A DNA stretch of 64,000 bases from Deltaproteobacteria bacterium (lineage in GTDB: Bacteria > Myxococcota_A > Polyangia > Nannocystales > Nannocystaceae), in NCBI GenBank assembly GCA_016709225.1, contig JADJEE010000002.1, forward strand, positions 868,001 to 932,000, given 5' to 3'. Position 1 is the stretch's first letter, and each line of letters starts with the position of its first letter. The position numbers and the translations under genes are program-made. Shown one piece after another: positions 25,757-35,090 of this stretch. A model generated the notes under the pieces. It did not search any database. It was not told where the DNA came from and worked only from the letters and a program-made list of their open reading frames with translations.

Positions 25757-25798
25757 CTTGTCCAAGGTTGGTCAAGGTGTTTGTTCAATGTTTGAACA
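25757..25798 (-). promoter_or_regulatory. Candidate CarH operator upstream of the group 2 sigma gene
   Basis: Three related copies on the plus strand: TTGTCCAAGG (25758), TTGGTCAAGG (25768) and TTGTTCAATG (25781). The last is half of a perfect inverted repeat TGTTCAA-TGT-TTGAACA (25782-25798). The motif matches the repeats between carH and the photolyase. It lies 53-94 nt before the sigma start. Binding by CarH is inferred. Confidence 0.45.
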
Positions 25799-25901
25799 CC
25801 CTGGGTCTCGGGTCCGCCGTCGCGCCGAGATCGCGCGGCCCGGCCTGGGCCCGCGATCGGCGGCCGATGCGTCTGCACGGTCGGGGAACCCGGCCCGGGC
25901 G

Positions 25902-28475
25902 CTACGGCAGCGCCGCGAGTTCGGCTGCGATCGCCGTCGCCAGCTCGGGGCCGATCACCATGCCCTCGATCGCCGCGGAGGCGGCGGCGAAGCACTGCCG
26001 CGCGCGCGCCGACTGACCTTCGCGCGCCCAGGTCTTGCCCTCGGCGAACCAGGTCTCGCTGGTCATGATGGGGTTGTCGCCGAAGTGCTCCCGCGCGCGG
26101 CGGAGCTGCAGCCGCGCCGCCGCGGCGTCGCCGGCTGCGGCCTCGGTCTCGCCGAGTCCGAACAGCGGCCAACCCACGGTGGGGTCATCGGGCCCGAGGA
26201 TCTCGATCGCTTCGTGGTATCGCCGTCGCGCGGTGCCGTAGTCGCCACGGGCGTGGGCGACCTCGGCCTGCCCGATGCTCGGCAAGCTGAGATCGGGATG
26301 GTGGGCCTCCACCGTCGTGGCCCAGATCGCGGCGCTGCGCTCGAACGCGTGCTGGGCCTGGTCGAGGCGCCCCGCGGCCAGCTGCGCCCGTCCCAGCAGG
26401 TACAGCGCGAGCGCGAGCTGCCGTGGCACCTCGGCGCGCTCGAGCAGCGGGATACCGCGCTCGAAGGCCGCGATCGCACGCTCGACGTCGCCGAGGTCGT
26501 CCCATGCCGAGCCGACGCCGACCCACGTGATGCCGACGTCGGGGTGATCGGGCCGGAATGCCCGACTCGCAATCGCCAGCGAGGCCAGCTGCTGGGCGAG
26601 CAGGCTCGGTACGTCGCCGTCGAGCCGCAGCACCGTGACGTAGAGCGTGCGCGCGCGCAGCTGCGCGACCGGATCGCCGTCGAGTTCACCGTCGTCGACC
26701 ATCCGCAGCAGCTCGCGCGCCTGCACGCGCATGGTCGCGAGGTCGCCGACCCGTTCGGCCGCGCGGGCGATTGCCACGCGCGCGCGAGCCTCGAGGCCGG
26801 GCTCGGCCGCCGCGCGCGCGAGCTCGGCCTCGAGCGGGCGACGCCAGCCCAGCGCAGCCTCGGGATCGATCGAGCCCCCGAGCAGGTGCATCAACACGAT
26901 CGTCGCGTCCGCCGCGATGTCGTCGAGCGCGGCGGCCTCGGCCACGTAGTACGCGCGCTCGAGCAGCTCGCGCGCCTGGGCGGCCGGTCCCGCGACCGCG
27001 TAGGTGCGACCCAGCAGGTAGGCCGCGCGCGCAACCATCTCTGCATCTGCGTTGCGACGGGCCTGCTCCCATGCCGCGCGCGCGGGCGGCTCGGCGGCTG
27101 CGAAGTCCCCGGCGTCGAGCAGCACCTGCGTCAGCAACAGCTGCTCGTGGAGCTGGACCCGCTCGCCGTCCGGCGCCGCGGTGCCCTCGTCGCAGCGCGC
27201 CGGATCGCCGATGACCTCGCCGAGCCGCGCGCCGTCGTTGCCGCTGAAGCTCGAGGCGGTCTCGAGCCCGAGCACGAGCGACTGCAGCTCGCGATTGCTG
27301 CGACGCAGGCACGCGTCGAGCTGCGCGCGGCGGGCTGGGGCGCTGGCGCAGGCGAGCTCGCGCGTGGCGTGCCAGGAGCGTGCGGTGTCCTGCAGCCGGG
27401 GCGCGAGATCGTCGGCGGCACGCTGGCCCGCCGCGCCGAAGCGCGCGAGCGCAGCGGCGACCCTGCGCGGCATCACCTGCTCCCAGCCGGGGTCGTCGGC
27501 CAGCCGCGCGCAGGCATCGATGCCGTCGCCGGTGGCGATCGTCGCGACCCCCGCGACGACCCCGAGCGCGAGCACGGCGAAGAGGCCACGGCGGTCGCGA
27601 TCGCGGCGGACCACGCCGCCGATCGCCACCGCCAGCTCGCCCGCCGTACCGCGGCGAGCTGGATCGCGAGCGCGAGCGCGTCGCAGCGCACGCTCGAGCG
27701 CACGTGGCCAGCGATGGAGGCCGGCCTCCCCGCGGAGTTCCTCGGCGGTCACGGCGAACGCGTAGAGATCGCTGGCCGCGCTGGCCCGACCGCCGATGAT
27801 CAGCTCGGGGGCGAGGAACCCACGCGTGCCACCGCGCGCGTCGTCGCCGACCTCGGGTTCGACCGCCATGCCGAAGTCGACCACGCGCACGCGGCCATCG
27901 TCGCCCCGCAGGAGGTTCTCGGGCTTGAGGTCGCCGTGCAGGATGCCGGCGGCATGGGCGGCCAGCACCCCCGCCAGCGCCTGTGCCAGCCAGCGCGCCA
28001 GCACCACCGCAGTCGGCTGCTCGCGCCGCGCCGCCACCCGCAGGTCGGTGCCCGCGACGAACTCCATCGCGATCCAGGCGTCGTCATGCGCGTCGCGACC
28101 GGTGTCGTACACCGGCACGACGTGGGGATCGATGACCCGCGCGAGCGCTCGGGCCTCGCGCAACACCTCGTCGGCACGCGCCCGCGCGTGTCCGCGATGC
28201 AGGACCTTGAGCGCCACCCGTCGCTCGAGGCGGTCGTCCCACGCGCTGAACACCGTGCCCATGCCACCGGCGCCCACGCGATCGACGAGTGTGTACGGGC
28301 CCAGCCGCGGCGCAGCCACGGGCGCGCCGAACAGCGCTGCGGTCACCGACGCGAACAGCTGCGCCTGCACCACATCATGAGCCGGGCGCAGCTCGCCGAG
28401 CGCGCGCGACAGCCCGGCGTCGGTGCTCGCCGGCGCGCCCGCGCGCGCCTCGGACGTGGTGCGTTCGGTCGCCAT
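25902..28475 (-). CDS. Ser/Thr protein kinase with TPR-like tail, atypical HGD catalytic loop
   Basis: 857 residues. The kinase domain (about 55-285) has [21 protein letters not shown], the VALKV lysine, an EARAL glutamate, a catalytic loop [12 protein letters not shown] with Gly in place of Arg, VVDFGMAV, and GTRGFLAPE instead of GTPxYMAPE. The C-lobe after SDLYAF is short. One membrane segment ([20 protein letters not shown]) follows, then about 500 residues of TPR-like helices. Activity may be altered. It is divergent from the ECF sigma gene at 28510, a known kinase/sigma pairing in Myxococcota and Planctomycetes. An upstream in-frame ATG (28502) is possible but would overlap the sigma promoter. 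Confidence 0.8.
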   Translation of the reverse strand: MATERTTSEARAGAPASTDAGLSRALGELRPAHDVVQAQLFASVTAALFGAPVAAPRLGPYTLVDRVGAGGMGTVFSAWDDRLERRVALKVLHRGHARARADEVLREARALARVIDPHVVPVYDTGRDAHDDAWIAMEFVAGTDLRVAARREQPTAVVLARWLAQALAGVLAAHAAGILHGDLKPENLLRGDDGRVRVVDFGMAVEPEVGDDARGGTRGFLAPELIIGGRASAASDLYAFAVTAEELRGEAGLHRWPRALERALRRARARDPARRGTAGELAVAIGGVVRRDRDRRGLFAVLALGVVAGVATIATGDGIDACARLADDPGWEQVMPRRVAAALARFGAAGQRAADDLAPRLQDTARSWHATRELACASAPARRAQLDACLRRSNRELQSLVLGLETASSFSGNDGARLGEVIGDPARCDEGTAAPDGERVQLHEQLLLTQVLLDAGDFAAAEPPARAAWEQARRNADAEMVARAAYLLGRTYAVAGPAAQARELLERAYYVAEAAALDDIAADATIVLMHLLGGSIDPEAALGWRRPLEAELARAAAEPGLEARARVAIARAAERVGDLATMRVQARELLRMVDDGELDGDPVAQLRARTLYVTVLRLDGDVPSLLAQQLASLAIASRAFRPDHPDVGITWVGVGSAWDDLGDVERAIAAFERGIPLLERAEVPRQLALALYLLGRAQLAAGRLDQAQHAFERSAAIWATTVEAHHPDLSLPSIGQAEVAHARGDYGTARRRYHEAIEILGPDDPTVGWPLFGLGETEAAAGDAAAARLQLRRAREHFGDNPIMTSETWFAEGKTWAREGQSARARQCFAAASAAIEGMVIGPELATAIAAELAALP

Positions 28476-28493
28476 CGCGCGCGGTGCCTGCGA

Positions 28494-28502
28494 TGGTAGC
28501 AT
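28494..28502 (+). promoter_or_regulatory. Extended -10-like box before the kinase-linked sigma gene
   Basis: TGG-TAGCAT, 7 nt before GTG 28510. The 11-mer TAGCATCGACG here recurs before the start at 35091. Confidence 0.45.
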
Positions 28503-28509
28503 CGACGCC

Positions 28510-29106
28510 GTGGACGACGATCTGCAGCTGCTGCACGCGTGGCGCGGTGGCGACCGCAACGCCGGCCAGTCGCTGCTGCAGCGCCACTTCGATCCGATCG
28601 CCCGCTTCTTCCGCAGCAAGCTCGGCGACGACGTGCAGGACCTCGTGCAGCGCACCTTCCTCGACTGCGTCGAGAGCCGCGATCGCATGGGCTGCGTCAG
28701 CGTGCGGGCGTATCTCTTCGCGATTGCGCGGCATCGCTTGGTCGACCACCTCCGTGGCCGGCACCTCCGCGAGGTCGATCCCGCGATCACGTCGATGGCC
28801 GACCTCGTGACCTCCGCATCGAGCCGGCTGGCGCGCGACGATCGGCAGCGCCTGCTGGCGCTCGCGCTGCAGCAGCTACCGCTCGAGCAGCAGTGCGTGC
28901 TCGAGCTTGCGTACTGGGAGGGGCTGAGCGGGCCGGAGATCGCCGACGCCCTCGGGGTCCCGGCGACGACGATCCGCAGCCGCATCACGCGGGCCCGCGA
29001 TCGCCTGCGCGAGCTGCTGGCGACCCTCGAGACCGACCCTGCCGCGCTCGCGATGCTGCGGGGCGACCTCGATCGCCGCAGCCGTGAGTTCGACCACGCG
29101 GGGTGA
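28510..29106 (+). CDS. ECF-type sigma factor linked to a Ser/Thr kinase
   Basis: 198 residues. Region 2 reads [57 protein letters not shown]. Region 4 reads [38 protein letters not shown]. It lacks any N- or C-terminal extension. GTG 28510 lies 7 nt after a strong extended -10-like box, implying a leaderless mRNA; the longer upstream frame overlaps the divergent kinase. It is probably controlled by the adjacent kinase, by analogy with STPK-linked ECF groups. A small membrane protein gene follows 18 nt later. Confidence 0.85.
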   Translation: MDDDLQLLHAWRGGDRNAGQSLLQRHFDPIARFFRSKLGDDVQDLVQRTFLDCVESRDRMGCVSVRAYLFAIARHRLVDHLRGRHLREVDPAITSMADLVTSASSRLARDDRQRLLALALQQLPLEQQCVLELAYWEGLSGPEIADALGVPATTIRSRITRARDRLRELLATLETDPAALAMLRGDLDRRSREFDHAG

Positions 29107-29124
29107 CTGCGTCGATCGCCGCGC

Positions 29125-29571
29125 GTGTCCGCCTTCGCTGGCATGCATGAGCACGCGTCACGCCCCGACCCCACCTCCGCGGTCCCCTCGCTGGCGAGCA
29201 TGCCGACCCTGCTCAAGGCAGTGATGGCCTGCTTCGGACTTCACCTCGCCCTGATGGCGTGGATGATCGCGCAGTCGCCGGAGACCCGCGCGCCGTGGAT
29301 CTCGCTGGTGCTCACCGGCGCCGCCGTCCTCGGGCTCGTGCGCGGCAGCGAGACCGCGCGCGCGCTGGTCCGCGCGGCGTCGGTACTGGGCATGATCGGC
29401 GCGGTGGTGTCGCTGCTGAAGCTGGTGCCCGTGATGCGCGTGATGCCGCAGCTGGCCTACGTGGGCCTCGCCGCCGCCGGTTTCGGCCTCGTGGTGGCGG
29501 TCCTGACCTTCGTCACGCTCGGCCGCGACGACGTCGCGACCTGGCTGGCGCGGCGCGCCTTCGGCACCTGA
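29125..29571 (+). CDS. Small integral membrane protein, hypothetical
   Basis: 148 residues with four predicted membrane helices: [54 protein letters not shown] and [21 protein letters not shown]. The short N-terminus is hydrophilic. No family is recognised. It follows the sigma gene by 18 nt and is probably co-transcribed, so it may be part of that signalling unit. The start is GTG 29125, though ATG 29143 would also give a full set of helices. Confidence 0.55.
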   Translation: MSAFAGMHEHASRPDPTSAVPSLASMPTLLKAVMACFGLHLALMAWMIAQSPETRAPWISLVLTGAAVLGLVRGSETARALVRAASVLGMIGAVVSLLKLVPVMRVMPQLAYVGLAAAGFGLVVAVLTFVTLGRDDVATWLARRAFGT

Positions 29572-29662
29572 CGCCGCCACGCCGCCGCGGCCGCGCGCGG
29601 CCGGATTCCTCACGAGCCCGCGCGGGAACCCCGTGCCGCCCGGGTCAACACCCGCCCTCCGG

Positions 29663-31315
29663 ATGACGACGACGCGGACCGGCCTGCTCGCCCTCGTCAC
29701 GATCGCCGGCGCGCTCGCCTGCGGTCAGGACGAGACCAATCCCTTCGACTCGGGCACCGGCGGCGGTGCGGACTCGAGCGCCGGACCGGCGCCATCGTCG
29801 ACCACGGTCGCAGCCGACGGCTCCGGCACCACCAGCGCCGACAGCTCCGGCGGCGGCGGTCCTTCGCTCGACGTCGGGTTCCGCGAGGACATGGCCCACG
29901 GCCCCGCGGCGTGCACGATGGAGACCCCCGCGGACATCGATCCGCGCGGCGCCGTCCCTTGCAACGATCAAGCGCCACCCAACGCCTTCGATGCCGAGGT
30001 GCAGTGGAGCTGGGACGGCGGCGAGTCGTACCACACTCCGCTGGTCATCAACCTCACCGACGACAACGGCAACGGCGAGATCGACGTCTGCGACATCCCC
30101 GACGTGATCCTGCACGTCGGCACTGCGTTCGGCGCCATCCACATCCTCGACGGTGCGACCGGCGTCGAGCACTTCTCGCTGCCGGGCATGTTCGACCCCA
30201 ACACCACGCCTGCGGTCGGCGACATCGACGACGATGGCCTGCCGGAGATCGTCGCGAGCGCGGGCTTGCCGTTCGCAGCCACGATGGTGGCGTTCGAGCA
30301 CGACGGCACGCCGAAGTGGACCAGCACCGCGCCCTTCAGCGCCATGGCTGGCACCGCGATCGGCATCGCCAACCTCGACAACCAGGGCCCCGCTGAGGTC
30401 TACGTCGCAGGCGTCGTGGTCGCGGGCGACACCGGCGCGACGCTGTTCACCGCGGGGGCGCAGGCGGGCCTGCTCGCGGGGGCGCTGACGGCCCCGACCG
30501 CCGCCGATCTCGACGGCGACGGCACGCTCGAGTTCATCCGCGGCCAGGACGCCTACCACCCCGACGGCACCGTCTGGTACGACGACGACACCATCGCGCC
30601 CGGCTTCCCGCAGGTCGCGAACTTCGACGACGACGACGACCCCGAGATCCTCGTGATCAGCACCGAGGGCATCACCGTGCTCGAGCACGACGGCACCGTG
30701 AAGTACGCCAACGCGCGGCCCTCGGGCGACCCCAGCGGCTTCTCGTGGTTCCGGCCCGCGACCGTGCACGACTTCGACGGCGACGGCGTGTCGGAGTTCG
30801 CCGTCAGCTCCGCGTCGCACTACGCCGCGTACCACCGCGACGCCAGCGTGATGTGGATCGCCAACGTGCAGGACCCCAGCGGCGTCGCGGCCGGCACCGC
30901 CTTCGACTTCCTCGGCGACGGCACCGCCGAGGCGATGTTCGCCGACGAGTACCACCTGTTCGCGTTCGACATCGACGGCAACGCGTCGCTGCAGGTCGAC
31001 CGCAGCTCGGGCACGCTCATCGAGTACCCGGTGGTGGCCGACGTCGACAACGACGGCGCCGCCGAGATCCTCGTGGTCTCCAACAAGAACTTCGAGAACC
31101 AGCAGCTGACGCCGACCCTGCAGGTGATCCGTGACTCGCAGGACCGCTGGATTCAGGCCCGCCGCATCTGGAATCAGCACACGTACCACGTGACCAACGT
31201 CAACGAGGACGGCACGATCCCCGACTTCGAGCCGCCGTCGTGGCGCCTCCTCAACACCTTCCGCACCAACGCGCAGATCGAGGGCGGCACGGTGTGCATT
31301 CCCCCGGCGGGCTGA
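29663..31315 (+). CDS. FG-GAP/VCBS-like beta-propeller lipoprotein
   Basis: 550 residues. The lipobox is AGALAC (about 15-20), followed by a Ser/Thr/Gly linker. The body is made of Asp-rich propeller blades: NDNGNGEIDVCDIPDVIL as DDNGNGEID, VGDIDDDGLPEIVASAG, AADLDGDGTLEFI, ANFDDDDDPEILV, VHDFDGDGVSEFAVS, ADVDNDGAAEILVVS. These are calcium-binding FG-GAP/VCBS-type repeats found in integrin-like and surface proteins. It ends in a RIWNQHTYHVTNVNEDG block shared with myxobacterial surface proteins. Function is probably adhesion or scaffolding. ATG 29663 is preferred over upstream in-frame codons because it starts the signal peptide. Confidence 0.75.
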   Translation: MTTTRTGLLALVTIAGALACGQDETNPFDSGTGGGADSSAGPAPSSTTVAADGSGTTSADSSGGGGPSLDVGFREDMAHGPAACTMETPADIDPRGAVPCNDQAPPNAFDAEVQWSWDGGESYHTPLVINLTDDNGNGEIDVCDIPDVILHVGTAFGAIHILDGATGVEHFSLPGMFDPNTTPAVGDIDDDGLPEIVASAGLPFAATMVAFEHDGTPKWTSTAPFSAMAGTAIGIANLDNQGPAEVYVAGVVVAGDTGATLFTAGAQAGLLAGALTAPTAADLDGDGTLEFIRGQDAYHPDGTVWYDDDTIAPGFPQVANFDDDDDPEILVISTEGITVLEHDGTVKYANARPSGDPSGFSWFRPATVHDFDGDGVSEFAVSSASHYAAYHRDASVMWIANVQDPSGVAAGTAFDFLGDGTAEAMFADEYHLFAFDIDGNASLQVDRSSGTLIEYPVVADVDNDGAAEILVVSNKNFENQQLTPTLQVIRDSQDRWIQARRIWNQHTYHVTNVNEDGTIPDFEPPSWRLLNTFRTNAQIEGGTVCIPPAG

Positions 31316-31352
31316 CGGCACGCGGCACCTTGACGTACGATGGCGGGCATTC

Positions 31353-34304
31353 GTGCCGCCGCTGCTCGACGACGCCGCCGCCAACGCGCCGACCCAACAC
31401 TCCGCGGGCCGCGAGCGCGTCAGCGGCGACGAGCTGCGGACCCCGAGCGACGCCGACACCGTGCGGCCCGGGCCGGACCCCGACCCGGCCACCAGCGGCA
31501 CCTTGGCGCGGGGCCGGCTGGTGGGCCGCTTCGTCGTCATCGATCGCATCGGACGCGGCGGCATGGGCGTGGTGCACCTCGCCTACGACCCCGAGCTCGA
31601 TCGCCGCGTGGCGCTCAAGCTGGTCCATGGGCGCGTGAGCAACGACGAGGCCGGCTCCGCCCGGCTGCTTCGCGAGGCCCAGGCGCTGGCCCAGCTGAGC
31701 CATCCGAACGTGGTCACGATCCACGACGTCGGACGCACGCCCGAGGGCATCTACGTCGCGATGGAGTACATCGATGGCCAGACGCTCAGCACCTGGCTGC
31801 GCCAGGACGAGCGGCGCCTGCAGCCCATCCTCGACGTGTTCGTGGCCGCCGGGCGCGGGATCGCGGCGGCGCACGACGTCGGCCTCGTGCACCGCGACAT
31901 CAAGCCCGACAACATCATGATCGGTCGCGACGGCCGGGTGCGCGTGCTCGACTTCGGGCTCGCGCGTGCGGTCGCGCCCCCGAGCGTGCCGTCACTCTCG
32001 GAGCCGACCGAAGCCGCCACCGGCCGCGGCGACTCGGGCTCGCGCAGCCTCGACGTGTCGCTGACCGCCACCGGCGAGATCATGGGCACGCCGCTGTACA
32101 TGTCGCCGGAGCAGTACCGCGGCCGCGAGGTGGATGCCCGCAGCGACGTGTACGCCCTCGGCGTCGCGCTCTGGGAGGCGGTGTGGGGCACGCGACCGTT
32201 CGCCGGGCAGACCCTCGCCGAGCTGGCCGCGAACGTCACCGCCGGGCGCATCCGTAGCCCGGCGACACGCGACGGCGCGCCGCCCCGGCGCGTGCCGCCG
32301 TGGCTGCGACGCGCGCTGCACCGCGCGATCGCCCTCGATCCCGTCGACCGCTTCGCCGACATGCGATCGTTCGTCGCCGAGCTCGCGCGCGACCGCGGAC
32401 GCTGGCGGCCGCCGGCGCTCGCCGCCGCGGTGTTCGGCGGCACGGCGGCGGTGCTGTTCGCGACCACCCGCCCCACTGCACCGTGCGCGGACGACCCCGA
32501 CGCGCTGCGCGGGGCCTGGGACGGACCGCGGCAGGACGCGGTCGCGGCGGTGTTCGCCAGCAGCACGCAGCCGTGGGCCGCGACCAGTGGTGCGACCGTG
32601 ACGGCCCGGCTCGACGACTACGCGCGCCAGCTCGTGGATGGCCGTCGCGAGGCCTGCGAAGCCACCCACGTCCACGGCACGCAGTCGTCAGCGACGCTCG
32701 ATCGCCGCATCGTCTGCATCGACCGGCGCGTCCACGAGTTCGACGGTCTCACGCGCGCGCTCGCCGATGGCGGCGATGCCGTGCTCGAGCACGCCGTCAC
32801 CGCCGCGAACGCGCTGCCCAACGTGGAGGCCTGCGCCGACCCCGAGGCGATCCTGCACGAGCCCGCGTTGCCCGACGACCCACTGCTGCGGCGCGACGTC
32901 GATGACACCCGTGCGGAGCTGGCCGCGATCGGCTCCGCGATTTCGCTGCACGCCGACGCCAACCTCGAGCCTCGCATCGAGGCCGCGCTCGCGCGGGCGC
33001 GCGGCCTCGGCTACGCGCCGCTCGAGGTCGACGCGCTCATGGTCCGCGGCCGCTGGCAGCGTCGACGGGCCCTGCCGGCGCCGGCGTCCGCGAGCTTCAC
33101 CGCCGCGTTCGAGGCCGCGCTCGCCTGCGGCTACGAGCGCGCGATTGCCCACAGCGCGTCGGAGCTCGTGTTGGTCGAGAGCGGCCTCGACGCTCGCTTC
33201 GATGCCGCCGAGGTCTACGGGCGCGTCGCCACCGGCGCGCTCGAGCGGCTGGGCAACCCGCTCGACCTCCGGATACCGATGCTGACCGACATCGGGCACT
33301 TCGAGCTCGTCCGTGGGCGCCTCGACGCCTCGCTCGCGTCGCTGTCGCTGGCGCTCGAGCTGGCCGACACCTCCGAGGATCCGGCGATCCACGACGACCC
33401 GTTCCTGTTCCACGCGCTGGCGCGGGCGTTCGTCACGGCCAAGCGCTACGAGGACGCCGAGCGGATGATCGATCGCATGACGGCGACGCTGGCACTGCGC
33501 GTCGGCGAACGGCACCCCGACTACGGCCTCGCAGTCGGCAATCGGGCGATGCTGCGCACGGCACAGGATCGACCGGCGGAGGGCCTCGCGCTGTGGCAGC
33601 AGGCCTACGACATCGCGGTGGCGGCCTACGGTGCGAACCACACCGAGGTCGCAGCGGCACGCAACGGCATGGGACTCGCGCTCTCCGACCTCGGTCGCGA
33701 TGCCGAGGCCGAGGTCCAGTACGCCGCGGGTCTCGAGGTCGCCATCCAAGTGTTGGGTGAGTCGCACCCCAACGTCGCGGCCGGCCTCGGCAACCTCGGC
33801 GCGGTGCAGCTGCGGCTGGGGCGCGCCGCACAGGCGCGGACCAACCTCGCGCGCGCGCTGCAGATCCGTCTCGAGGCCTTCGGCGAGCTGCACGACACCG
33901 TCGGCAAGACCCTCGACCTGCTGGGCGACGCGCAGCGGGAGCTCGGCGAGCTCGATGCCGCGGCCGCCAGCTATCGCCACGCGCTGTCGGTGTTCGAGCA
34001 GCTCGGCGGCCGCGACGATCCGCGTCGCGTCTATGCATCGATCGGCTTGGCCGAGGTGCTCGAGTCCCAGCAACGCCCTGGCGAGGCCGCCGCGCTGCTC
34101 GAGCACGCACTGCGCATCCAGCCCGAGCGCGCACCGCCGCAGCGACGCGCGGAACTACGCTTCGCGCTCGCCCGCGTGATCGTCGATCACGATCGAGCCC
34201 GCGCGCTGGAGCTGGCCGAGGCCGCTCGACGCGCGTACGTCGAGGCGGGACCCCGCTGGGCTGCGCGTGCCGCCGCGCTCGCGCAGTGGCGTCGCGATCA
34301 CTGA
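31353..34304 (+). CDS. Ser/Thr protein kinase with TPR-rich C-terminal sensor
   Basis: 983 residues. A full Hanks-type kinase (about 55-345) shows VIDRIGRGGMGVVHLAY, VALKLV, the EAQAL glutamate, LVHRDIKPDNIM, VLDFGLA, MGTPLYMSPEQ and SDVYALGVALWE. Between DFG and SPE lies a ~40-residue Ser/Thr-rich insertion, a likely autophosphorylation site. A membrane segment (PPALAAAVFGGTAAVLFATT) follows. The last ~600 residues carry TPR/tetratrico-Kinesin-light-chain repeats (e.g. NVAAGLGNLGAVQLRLGRAAQA). It starts at GTG; TACGAT at 31336-31341 lies 11 nt upstream. Its end overlaps the convergent small gene by 7 nt. Confidence 0.88.
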   Translation: MPPLLDDAAANAPTQHSAGRERVSGDELRTPSDADTVRPGPDPDPATSGTLARGRLVGRFVVIDRIGRGGMGVVHLAYDPELDRRVALKLVHGRVSNDEAGSARLLREAQALAQLSHPNVVTIHDVGRTPEGIYVAMEYIDGQTLSTWLRQDERRLQPILDVFVAAGRGIAAAHDVGLVHRDIKPDNIMIGRDGRVRVLDFGLARAVAPPSVPSLSEPTEAATGRGDSGSRSLDVSLTATGEIMGTPLYMSPEQYRGREVDARSDVYALGVALWEAVWGTRPFAGQTLAELAANVTAGRIRSPATRDGAPPRRVPPWLRRALHRAIALDPVDRFADMRSFVAELARDRGRWRPPALAAAVFGGTAAVLFATTRPTAPCADDPDALRGAWDGPRQDAVAAVFASSTQPWAATSGATVTARLDDYARQLVDGRREACEATHVHGTQSSATLDRRIVCIDRRVHEFDGLTRALADGGDAVLEHAVTAANALPNVEACADPEAILHEPALPDDPLLRRDVDDTRAELAAIGSAISLHADANLEPRIEAALARARGLGYAPLEVDALMVRGRWQRRRALPAPASASFTAAFEAALACGYERAIAHSASELVLVESGLDARFDAAEVYGRVATGALERLGNPLDLRIPMLTDIGHFELVRGRLDASLASLSLALELADTSEDPAIHDDPFLFHALARAFVTAKRYEDAERMIDRMTATLALRVGERHPDYGLAVGNRAMLRTAQDRPAEGLALWQQAYDIAVAAYGANHTEVAAARNGMGLALSDLGRDAEAEVQYAAGLEVAIQVLGESHPNVAAGLGNLGAVQLRLGRAAQARTNLARALQIRLEAFGELHDTVGKTLDLLGDAQRELGELDAAAASYRHALSVFEQLGGRDDPRRVYASIGLAEVLESQQRPGEAAALLEHALRIQPERAPPQRRAELRFALARVIVDHDRARALELAEAARRAYVEAGPRWAARAAALAQWRRDH

Positions 34305-34573
34305 CGCGCGGGCGTGTCGACGGGCTCGAACGCGATCTCGACGAGCTCGCCGCTGCGAGCATCGATCCACGCCGTGTCGCGACCGTCGCTGACGCGCCAT
34401 CGCGCGTCCTCCAGCTGGGTCTGCGTCGGCGCGGCCGTGAGGTACATCGCGGCCTCGACCCGAGCATCAGCTGCGGACACGTGCGTGCCCCCGAAGACAT
34501 CCCACGCCGAAGCTGCAAGGCAGATTACGCCAGCGGTCGCGGCAGCGAGGAGATCGGCGTGGCGAAGTCGCAT
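34298..34573 (-). CDS. Small exported protein, hypothetical (PepSY-like tail)
   Basis: 91 residues. The N-terminus MRLRHADLLAAATAGVICLA is a signal peptide or membrane anchor. The mature part (EAAMYLTAAPTQTQLEDARWRVSDGRDTAWIDARSGELVEIAF) has a strand pattern like a single PepSY domain, which often inhibits peptidases; this is a weak resemblance. The start at ATG 34573 fits a promoter whose -10 ends 7 nt upstream. The promoter spacer is a perfect 16-bp palindrome, so the gene looks tightly regulated. Confidence 0.6.
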   Translation of the reverse strand: MRLRHADLLAAATAGVICLAASAWDVFGGTHVSAADARVEAAMYLTAAPTQTQLEDARWRVSDGRDTAWIDARSGELVEIAFEPVDTPARQ

Positions 34574-34580
34574 ACCCGCA

Positions 34581-34610
34581 ACTGTAGCGTCACGTCGACG
34601 TGACATTCAA
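34581..34610 (-). promoter_or_regulatory. Promoter with palindromic operator in the spacer
   Basis: Minus-strand TTGAAT (34610-34605), an 18-nt spacer, and TACAGT (34586-34581), 7 nt before ATG 34573. The spacer contains the perfect palindrome GTCACGTCGACGTGAC (34589-34604), an obvious repressor or activator site. Confidence 0.6.
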
Positions 34611-34679
34611 GTCCTCGGCGTTGCGGGGGCGCGCGGCCACCCCCGCGGTGACGCTCGCCAAGGGCCATGCTGGTCGCGG

Positions 34680-35015
34680 ATGACCGCGGGTCCGAAGCCG
34701 CTGCTCTTCGTCTACGGCACGCTGCGGGCGGGCGCCGGGCACCCCGCCCACGCCCTGCTCGCCGCGCGCGGACGGCCGCTCGGGAACGCGGAGGTCCGCG
34801 GCCGCGTGGACATGATCGACGGCTACCCCGCGCTACGCGACGGCGACGCCGTCGTCCGCGGAGAGCTGTGGGAGATCGATGGCGACTTCACCGACCTCGA
34901 CGCGTACGAAGAGGTCGCCGCCGGGCCGCCGACCTACCTGCGCGTGCAGGCCGAGGTGTCCTGCGACGACGGCTCCCGGGTCCGGGCATGGCTGTACCGT
35001 TGGTCCGAGCCGTGA
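34680..35015 (+). CDS. Gamma-glutamylcyclotransferase-like (AIG2/GGCT) protein
   Basis: 111 residues. The N-terminal signature is LLFVYGTLRAGAGHPAHALL, and the conserved acidic motif appears in VVRGELWEIDGDFTDLDAYE, which supplies the catalytic Glu of GGCT-like enzymes. The family cleaves gamma-glutamyl bonds or epsilon-lysyl crosslinks with pyroglutamate release; the exact substrate is not determinable. ATG 34680 starts right at the fold; the longer frame upstream is antisense to the neighbouring gene. No obvious functional link to its neighbours. Confidence 0.85.
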   Translation: MTAGPKPLLFVYGTLRAGAGHPAHALLAARGRPLGNAEVRGRVDMIDGYPALRDGDAVVRGELWEIDGDFTDLDAYEEVAAGPPTYLRVQAEVSCDDGSRVRAWLYRWSEP

Positions 35016-35076
35016 GCGCGGGCGCGGCGGCGCGGCGGCGCGGGCCATCGTCGCATCGCGACGCTTCGCCGCCCCC

Positions 35077-35085
35077 TGCTAGCAT
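35077..35085 (+). promoter_or_regulatory. Extended -10-like box before the second sigma module
   Basis: TGC-TAGCAT, only 5 nt before ATG 35091. Suggests a leaderless transcript. Confidence 0.45.
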
Positions 35086-35090
35086 CGACG

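Noticed and set aside
30637..30660. Short GAC repeats in the FG-GAP genes as a possible tandem repeat element
   Set aside because: They encode Asp runs of calcium-binding loops and lie in frame; no separate repeat element is needed.
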